DNA of 7,326 nucleotides, from positions 1 to 7,326 of the forward strand of contig JAUWIR010000222.1 in the NCBI GenBank assembly GCA_030605265.1, read 5' to 3'. The stretch is from Pseudomonadota bacterium. GTDB taxonomy: Bacteria > SZUA-182 > DTGQ01. Below the pieces are notes generated by a model, which worked only from the letters and a program-made list of their open reading frames with translations, was not told the DNA's origin and did no database searches. Made by a program: the position numbers and the translations under genes. Below are positions 1 to 6,400 of the stretch, piece by piece (the first letter of the stretch is position 1; every line of letters begins with the position of its first letter).

Positions 1-3000
1 TCGCTTTTTAACCTTATCCGGATTTCTTGGATGCAATCACTTCCACCAGGAGAGGTAAATTTGGCCTTGATGTAAGCTGTCCCAATTCTCTTGCCGGCGA
101 TGTATTCTATCATAGCCTCACCGGATTTGTCGGTATTTTTCGTCAGCGCCTTACCTGATTTTCCATTTACAAAAAGGTCCCCCTCACCCTCTAAATGAAA
201 AGTAACCGCTTGCCCTAAAACAGGTAAACCTGCAGCATCAACAACTTGCGCGTAAATTTTTGCTCTGCTGACCCCGTCTGCAGTTAACCAAGACCTATTG
301 GCCCAAAGCTGGAGAAAATATTTACTTCTTCCCAGAAACCGTGCCCTGCTTGGAAGATCAAAAACTTGAAAGGTAAATTCCTCTTCAATATATGAGGTAA
401 TATACCCTAGACCAACATCCCCCGTATTTATGTCTTCGGCTCGAATGATAACCGTTTTCGCAGCAAAACCGGAAATATAAGGAACATTAATAATCCCTTG
501 ATAATCCGTATGCAATCGACTGAAATTATCAAAATAACCGAATTTTTCGTCTCCTAATTGCCCGATGCCGACAATACCTGAATACTCATCAAAGGTAGTA
601 AATAAATCAACCACTATTTCTCTTTGAGCAAGTCCATTCTCCCGAGCATCTTTGACCTCAATTTTTACATCGCTTCCGGATTTTTCATCAGCGCTCAGAG
701 TCTCGGGAGTACAGGTAACACTGATTTTCAAATTCGTATCAATGGTTATAAGGTCTGCAGCCTTCACAGGAGAGGAGATCATCCCTTTATGATTTACTAA
801 ATAGGCCGTAGCCGGCGCCTCCAGCAAGTGATCTCCTTCTTGAATTTCATAAATTCCTTCATAGATTCCCGGTTCTTTTTCCTCCAGGGGAATTTGCAAA
901 CGAGGAGTCAGCATAAGGTGACGCTCTCCAATTTCATTCTTCACGGCAATGGCCCAAAACCCGCCTTTATAATCAATAATTTCATAAGAAAATTGGGGCC
1001 CCGCCCTTTCATCAACCGGGGTAATAGCGCTTAGGTTTGAAAAGAGGGATAACTGATGATATATTTCATAAGAAGCAATGGGATGATCCTGACCGAATTT
1101 TTCCCTTATCAAATCCGGGTCCCAACTCAATTTAACCTCAGTTGATTTATTGGACCTTATTACCTCAGCCCCTAAATCTACAAAGGCAGTGCAGTTTGCT
1201 TCTCCCTCAACGTAAAAGGTGAGTTTGTCTTTGGCGATCAGAGGGTCATTTCCGGCTAATTGCAAGGCGTTGTGTTCAAAGTAGGCAATCTGCGGAGGAT
1301 CAATGACCGCATCTTTTGTATTAATGGTAATGAGGATATCCGTGGTCAATCCGGTAGAGTTTCCTGCAGCATCAGTTAAGGTAATTTTTAAAAGTTTTGC
1401 TTCCAGGTCATCTCCCTCTTGAACGGTATATTCGGCAAGATAAAGGCCCGATTCTATTTCCTGAAATTTTTGCTCAATTTTACCAGTGTCTCCTAAGGTA
1501 AATTCCCCCTCTGCTCCAGCCTCAGCAATCATGTGGATAATAACGGCGTCTTTTGCCCGTTTTGTGCCTGGCTTGCTTATCTCTTTTACTGATATAATTT
1601 CCGGTGGGTGTTCGTCAGGCCGAGTTACCACAAACAAACAGTTACCTGCTACACCTTTATTTCCTGCTTTATCACAAGTTACCAGAGAATAATAATATCC
1701 CTCCTCAGGGAGAATTGAGCCGTCGCAAAAGACTGTTTCATGAGGGCTAATTTCCCCTCCCAGCAGATCACCTTCTCCGGGTTTATCCTCTAAAGACCGG
1801 TATAAGGCAAGATGATCGATATCTTTTAAAGCGTTTCCAGGAATATACCACTCCATACAGACCATCTGAGATGTAACCTCTGCCGGTTCAATTAAAGGAA
1901 TTATTGGAGGCGCAATATTGTCAATAGTAAGGGACCCCTCTAAAACCTCAGAGGCACATTCTTTGCCGGTTTGATCCTTAAGGGTGGCAATAATTGAAAT
2001 ATTCGACTGATTGATTTTTTTCGGAATAGTAAATTTCCCATAATATAATCCCTTGTTCTCCACCTCTATAAGAGGAATATTCAGCATTGTATTTTCTAAT
2101 GAAGCGAAGGCTTCTTTCCCTGTAGCCCCCTGTAAAATAATGGTCAGGGTGTCTCCTGCTTTTAAGGGGTATCCTCCGGAATCTTCCGTAACAGAGATGA
2201 TGTAACAATCATCATCACACAAAACAGGGATACACCTTTCATAAGGATAGGATGCCTCATGCCCCTTTTTATCGATAGCAGCCACAGAATAACAATAGGT
2301 TTCTCCATATTCAACCTTTTTATCAGTAAAGTTTGTCTCTTCCGGCAAAGCTACTTTCTTAAGCTTGATATAAGAGGCAATATCATTCTTGCTGTTACGC
2401 CTGTAAATAGAATACCCAACTACATTTTTTTCTGTTGAAGGCCCCCAGGAAATTATCACGGCATAGGCCCCTCCTTGGCAAACAGTAACCGCCTCAAGTC
2501 CTTTTACTGCTTCTTCAAGAGTATTCGCTTCTTCAGGTAAAAAAAACACTGGAGTTGCCCCAATTATTGGCGAGGGTTCACTTTCTTGATAGTCTAAGTT
2601 TACTGAAGTTAATTTATAATAGTAATTTTTTCCGACAATGACTTCATCATCCCTATATTCTCCCTGTGTATCCGGAATACAGGCTATCTTTTCATATTTC
2701 CCGTCTGGTAATTCCGATCGATAAAGAATATACCCACGTAACCGGCTATCCTTCACCTTGTCCCAGTTTAAAAGAACAAACCTCTCCTCTCCCCTGGCTG
2801 TGAGGTTTTGAGGAGGAAAAAAAAGCGCCAAGGCTTCAATGGTTTTTGATCTCGGGCTTTCCAAACCGTCCTTATCAACTGTGGTTAAAGCGTAATAATA
2901 ATTCTTCCCAAATTCGATCTGCCCATCGATAAATTGAGCAGATCTCACAGCATAATAATTTATCCTTTTAAATTCATCCTCTTGACCGGAATTTCGATAG

Positions 3001-3194
3001 ATATTATATCCTAAAATTTCTTTGGCCTCTATAGGCTCCCCGGAAACTCTGCAGCTGGGTTTTGCCCATTGAAGATATACCCCGGCCCTTTGATACTCAA
3101 CATAGATTTCCCCCCGGGCCGTATTGAAGGTTCCAATTATGCACAGAATTACCCCTATACCCATTGCACATCGAATTAATCCGTTATAAACCAT
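1..3194 (-). CDS. Secreted FN3 / bacterial Ig-like multidomain surface protein (3' end outside window)
   Basis: The frame is open for 1064 codons from the ATG at 3194-3192 to the left edge, with an in-frame TGA upstream at 3215-3213. The start is supported by a Sec signal peptide: hydrophobic core at residues 11-23 and an A-R-G cleavage site near 26-28. The upstream GGGATGTAGAG is only a weak ribosome-binding match. Domains, judged by eye: FN3 at about 29-122, 123-213 and 218-325, each with G-Y-x-(I/L)-Y-R and a late Y-(Y/C)-Y-x-(L/V) strand; Ig-like 329-430; FN3-like 431-526 (ALYRS, YYYSLVTCDKAGN); Ig-like 529-627; Ig-like 632-820 with an apparent FN3-like insertion at 676-765; invasin/Big-1-like 823-937 and 938 onward. 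There is no CXXCH, lipobox or enzyme motif. Such beta-sandwich arrays normally act as extracellular scaffolds or adhesins. Anchoring is unknown because the C-terminus is missing. It lies 207 bp downstream of the cytochrome gene on the same strand, so partnership is plausible but unproven. The open frame and signal peptide are secure; the domain boundaries are approximate. Confidence 0.92.
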   Translation of the reverse strand, partial: MVYNGLIRCAMGIGVILCIIGTFNTARGEIYVEYQRAGVYLQWAKPSCRVSGEPIEAKEILGYNIYRNSGQEDEFKRINYYAVRSAQFIDGQIEFGKNYYYALTTVDKDGLESPRSKTIEALALFFPPQNLTARGEERFVLLNWDKVKDSRLRGYILYRSELPDGKYEKIACIPDTQGEYRDDEVIVGKNYYYKLTSVNLDYQESEPSPIIGATPVFFLPEEANTLEEAVKGLEAVTVCQGGAYAVIISWGPSTEKNVVGYSIYRRNSKNDIASYIKLKKVALPEETNFTDKKVEYGETYCYSVAAIDKKGHEASYPYERCIPVLCDDDCYIISVTEDSGGYPLKAGDTLTIILQGATGKEAFASLENTMLNIPLIEVENKGLYYGKFTIPKKINQSNISIIATLKDQTGKECASEVLEGSLTIDNIAPPIIPLIEPAEVTSQMVCMEWYIPGNALKDIDHLALYRSLEDKPGEGDLLGGEISPHETVFCDGSILPEEGYYYSLVTCDKAGNKGVAGNCLFVVTRPDEHPPEIISVKEISKPGTKRAKDAVIIHMIAEAGAEGEFTLGDTGKIEQKFQEIESGLYLAEYTVQEGDDLEAKLLKITLTDAAGNSTGLTTDILITINTKDAVIDPPQIAYFEHNALQLAGNDPLIAKDKLTFYVEGEANCTAFVDLGAEVIRSNKSTEVKLSWDPDLIREKFGQDHPIASYEIYHQLSLFSNLSAITPVDERAGPQFSYEIIDYKGGFWAIAVKNEIGERHLMLTPRLQIPLEEKEPGIYEGIYEIQEGDHLLEAPATAYLVNHKGMISSPVKAADLITIDTNLKISVTCTPETLSADEKSGSDVKIEVKDARENGLAQREIVVDLFTTFDEYSGIVGIGQLGDEKFGYFDNFSRLHTDYQGIINVPYISGFAAKTVIIRAEDINTGDVGLGYITSYIEEEFTFQVFDLPSRARFLGRSKYFLQLWANRSWLTADGVSRAKIYAQVVDAAGLPVLGQAVTFHLEGEGDLFVNGKSGKALTKNTDKSGEAMIEYIAGKRIGTAYIKAKFTSPGGSDCIQEIRIRLKS

Positions 3195-3284
3195 TTTCTC
3201 TACATCCCAATTTCAACAAATTTTTCTTTCAAATATAGGCACTCTTCATTTCAGTTTACCCTTTTTATTTCACCATGAAGTTTA

Positions 3285-3303
3285 GGCATCCTTCATTTAT
3301 GCC
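3285..3303. other. Short intergenic inverted repeat (GGCAT / ATGCC)
   Basis: GGCAT at 3285-3289 and ATGCC at 3299-3303 form a perfect 5-bp stem around a 9-nt loop. On the coding strand it is not followed by a T-run, so it is unlikely to be an intrinsic terminator. The loop contains one of the CTTCAT words. It could be an operator half-site pair or chance. Confidence 0.25.
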
Positions 3304-3312
3304 CAAAAGTAG

Positions 3313-3341
3313 TTGACACTTTTTTTAATATTTTTTATTAT
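3313..3341 (+). promoter_or_regulatory. Sigma-70-like promoter match pointing antisense into the cytochrome gene
   Basis: TTGACA at 3313-3318 is an exact -35 consensus. It is followed after 17 bp by TATTAT at 3336-3341, five of six matches to TATAAT. Transcription would start near 3348 and run rightward, antisense to the 3' end of the cytochrome gene. No rightward gene lies downstream in the window. The spacer and -10 sit in an AT-rich tract, where -10-like words arise easily, so this is a candidate only. Confidence 0.25.
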
Positions 3342-3401
3342 TTCATTTCCTTCATGCTCTTCATGGTAAAAAAAATAAAAAGTCATAAGTGTAAAATTCG
3401 G

Positions 3402-6400
3402 TCATGAAGGCGGCAAAGGAGGGAATTTCCCCATAAATTTCACCTCATAGAAAAACTCATGTAAGTTTCCCTTCTCTCTTAGAGCTTGAATCTTTAAATA
3501 TCGAGCATTCCGGGGGGAAGAAAAACCAAATTCATGCCACCCGGGGGCAAAAGGTTCCGCCTTAGAAAATATCTGTTCTTCAGAAATTAATGCCCATTCA
3601 TCAACAAAAGTATTATTTTTGGAAACCCAGATATTTAATTTTATATCATCATCAAACCTCCCAGTATAAATTTGCACCTGAGAAATCCGGCACTCATAAG
3701 CTCCCCCGGTTAAATCATATATTATCCTGGCGCCTTCCGGATCTGGGCCGCCGGGGACCCAATTGGTATTTGTTTTCCCGTCAATAGATGCGGTATCAGG
3801 AGAATCAGGACGACCGGGAAAGCTGGACCAAACAACCTTTTTCGGGCTATAAAAGTTTGGATCACTCTGCTCAAAAGAGCCCCAAAGAACACAGGCCCCG
3901 CTTAACAGGTTATTTTCCTTATCTTTTATGATTGATCCTAAGGTAATGGTATCACCCACAGCTACATCAAAAGGAGAACTTAACACTATTGATAAGATAT
4001 TATTGATATTAGGATCAGCCCAACTTGCTACTATATTCTCACCCCAGATGTGCCCGTTATTTAATTGCAAAGCATCATTAATGTTTCCGGAATCTAACCC
4101 AGGTCCATCAGTAGCGCCTGAAAATTCAACTGTAACACCCGGTCTATCATCTGCATAGGCCCCAATCATTGAGCAATCAAATGTCCCTGATATAAGGCAG
4201 GTAGAATTGGGATCCATGGGAAAATCAGTATTTCTTTTCTTTAAAAGTGCACCAGGCTTTATTTTTATTGTATCTCCCCGGGTGATGTTGGCCCCTGAAG
4301 GATCTTTCCAGGTGATTGTTAAGGCATGATAACTAGCATCTCCATTGGGATCCGACCATTTAATTTCAAAATCTTGCCCCCACTCTCGTTGAGTTTCCTC
4401 TGCTCGGTCAGGGTCTTCACATACCAAAAATGTATTTCGCACAGTTTCAGATGAAACAACCTCAGTACCATTCGTCATAGTATTGAAAATAATAATAAAT
4501 TGATCTCCCGAACCAAACCCCATGCCGCCTTCGATAGAGTTAACTGCTATGGCATCTTTTATTTTAAACTCCAGTTTCCTTTCATAATAACTCCTGCCGC
4601 CATGGCACATATTGCAAACTTTAGTGTAGAGAATAATCCCTTTCCCTCTGTACCCCGGGAACATCTCGCCTCCTCTACTAGCCTCCAAGGTTATGTCTTT
4701 TGGTGGTAAGGGGGCCCCACCGGAATCAGTATTACAGTAATAATGAAAGTTAAAACCAGGCACCTTATCCTCTGTGCCCGAAGAACTGATCAATTCTCCA
4801 TGACGCAGCATCCTGGCAGACGGGGAGCCGTGAACATTGTGGCAAGCAGGACAACTGATAGCTGAATCCGGATCGGGTGAATCGCTCCAACTGGAGAGCC
4901 AATATTTTAAAGTCCCACCTGGACCTCGTGAAATGAGATGGTAAGTATGTAAATTGGCCACATAACAATCAACTTCTTCCGGGCATTCACTTCCATCTTT
5001 ATATCTTTTCTCAACAGGATCATACCAAATATAAAACTCGCGCTCATAAAAATTTGTTTTGGGCATCAAGGCCGGATCATTCCCGTACTTGGCATATCCT
5101 GCTTTTTCATCAGCAGATAAACTATTAGTAAATTTCTCATATGCGGCATCCCATAACAATTCAAACCGATCATGGCATTTAAAACAGAGAGCAAATTCCT
5201 GCCACTCTGCCAAAGGGTTAAGGTTACGCCCTCTCCTTGGAATATACAGAGGTCTGTTTGGATCGGAAATTTCCATAATTTTTTTCAAGCGATATCCCTC
5301 TTTATAATTTCTATCACCTGCCGAATAGGTACGATTATCATGGTTAATATGCTTTTCCTCTGCATCATGGCAATCAGTACACAATGCGCCTGCACCCGGT
5401 CCACTCGATGCCGGATACTCTTGGTCCCTCCCCAGGCCGTGCCCAGTAATAAAATATCCGTACCCTCTTCCATAATCATTGTCTGCATTTACATTGCCGG
5501 CTATATTCGGTGCAAAAGTACCTTTCCCATCATTACTTGGTTTGCTGTAAGCAGGTTGATTATCATGACACCCCAAACACCACTCCTTCTTTTCCCGATT
5601 AAGTTCCTTGGCTTTATCTTCAGATGAAGAATAGACCATTGAAGATCCACCGGACCAGTTGGCCTTTGCTCCATAAACAGCATTATTCACGCCATCGTAA
5701 TCTCCTTCATTGCCATGGCAGGAATCACAAACGGTTGTTTTCTCTGTGGGGTAAGCTTTACCTTGACTTGGGTCATCTTTAAAACTCACCTGGCCGTCAC
5801 AATGGGTGATCCCGTTATATACATGACATACCTCACAATCTCTTATCCTAGGCCCTCGATCGGCAATATAATGCACATAATGACTTGATTGATCCTCCAT
5901 AGAGAAATTAGGATTATTAGGATCATCAAGATTATTAGGATCATAAATTTTATGGCAGGTTCCGCAAAGACCGTCAGGATAATACACATTCCATTTCACC
6001 GGACCTTGATGGCAAGTATTTGTACAGGTAGGTTTTGAATATTTAGGGTCAACACAGGGGTTGCGGGAGATGTCATAAATATTGCCAAAAGCAACATCTT
6101 TTGAACCATTTACATGGGTCCGATACCCCTCATCGTGAATTATATTCTCCGTTTGGCTGCAGGTGTCTTTATGGCAGCGCCCGCACAGAAAATATTCTTC
6201 TTGAGAGGTCCCAATATGTTTTCGATGGTAAGAGGATAAATAGTGTTTCTCCTCCATTTCCTCTTCCCCGCCGACTATTAAATCATTTGTAAAACCGTGG
6301 CAATTATTACACCGATCTCCAAAGGCATCGGCTTCATGATCCTGCCAGGTGAGACGAAAATTCTTATTCGCTTTAAAACTATTTTCCCTTGAGTAATTTT

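Larger units (their letters stand above)
3195..3401. other. AT-rich intergenic region between the two large genes
   Basis: About 207 bp separate the cytochrome stop from the start of the FN3/Ig gene. No supportable gene is present. The region has long A and T runs, a cluster of CTTCAT/ATGAAG words, one short hairpin, and a loose AT-rich palindrome bounded by ACACTT (3316-3321) and AAGTGT (3387-3392). On the coding strand I find no GC-rich stem followed by a U-run after the cytochrome stop. I also find no good -35/-10 pair before the FN3/Ig gene; TATATT near 3233-3238 lacks a matching -35. Read-through from the cytochrome gene is therefore possible, but an internal promoter cannot be excluded. 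Confidence 0.8.
3244..3409. repeat. Cluster of six CTTCAT/ATGAAG words
   Basis: On the plus strand CTTCAT occurs at 3244-3249, 3291-3296, 3350-3355 and 3359-3364. Its complement ATGAAG occurs at 3275-3280 and 3404-3409, the last inside the final codons of the cytochrome gene. Two copies extend to CTTCATGGT in opposite orientation (3359-3367 and the complement of 3272-3280), and two extend to CCTTCATG. On the minus strand 3341-3364 reads as three 9-nt units beginning ATGAAG or ATGAAA. The cluster could be a regulator-binding array or a decayed intergenic repeat; the sequence does not decide which. Confidence 0.5.

Noticed and set aside
3132..3152. Lipobox at Cys18 of the FN3/Ig protein
   Set aside because: The residues before the cysteine are V-I-L, which lack the small residue needed at -1; an A-R-G signal peptidase I site fits better.
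1..3194. Heme sites in the FN3/Ig protein
   Set aside because: No CXXCH or wider variant with a following histidine occurs in the 1064 visible residues.
3285..3303. GGCAT/ATGCC hairpin as transcription terminator
   Set aside because: The stem is only 5 bp and no T-run follows on the coding strand.
3338..3364. Minus-strand 8-codon frame MKSMKEMK in the intergenic region
   Set aside because: It has no ribosome-binding site, is only 27 nt with stop, and arises from the ATGAAG repeats.
3415..3423. Perfect Shine-Dalgarno-like AAAGGAGGG on the plus strand
   Set aside because: No ATG, GTG or TTG follows at a usable distance with an open frame. It is the complement of codons for the proline-rich C-terminal tail of the cytochrome.
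5172..5627. Plus-strand 151-codon open frame
   Set aside because: It lies wholly antisense to the cytochrome's heme-encoding region, has no recognisable domain, and is best explained as a shadow of that gene. The same applies to the other 60-93 codon frames here.
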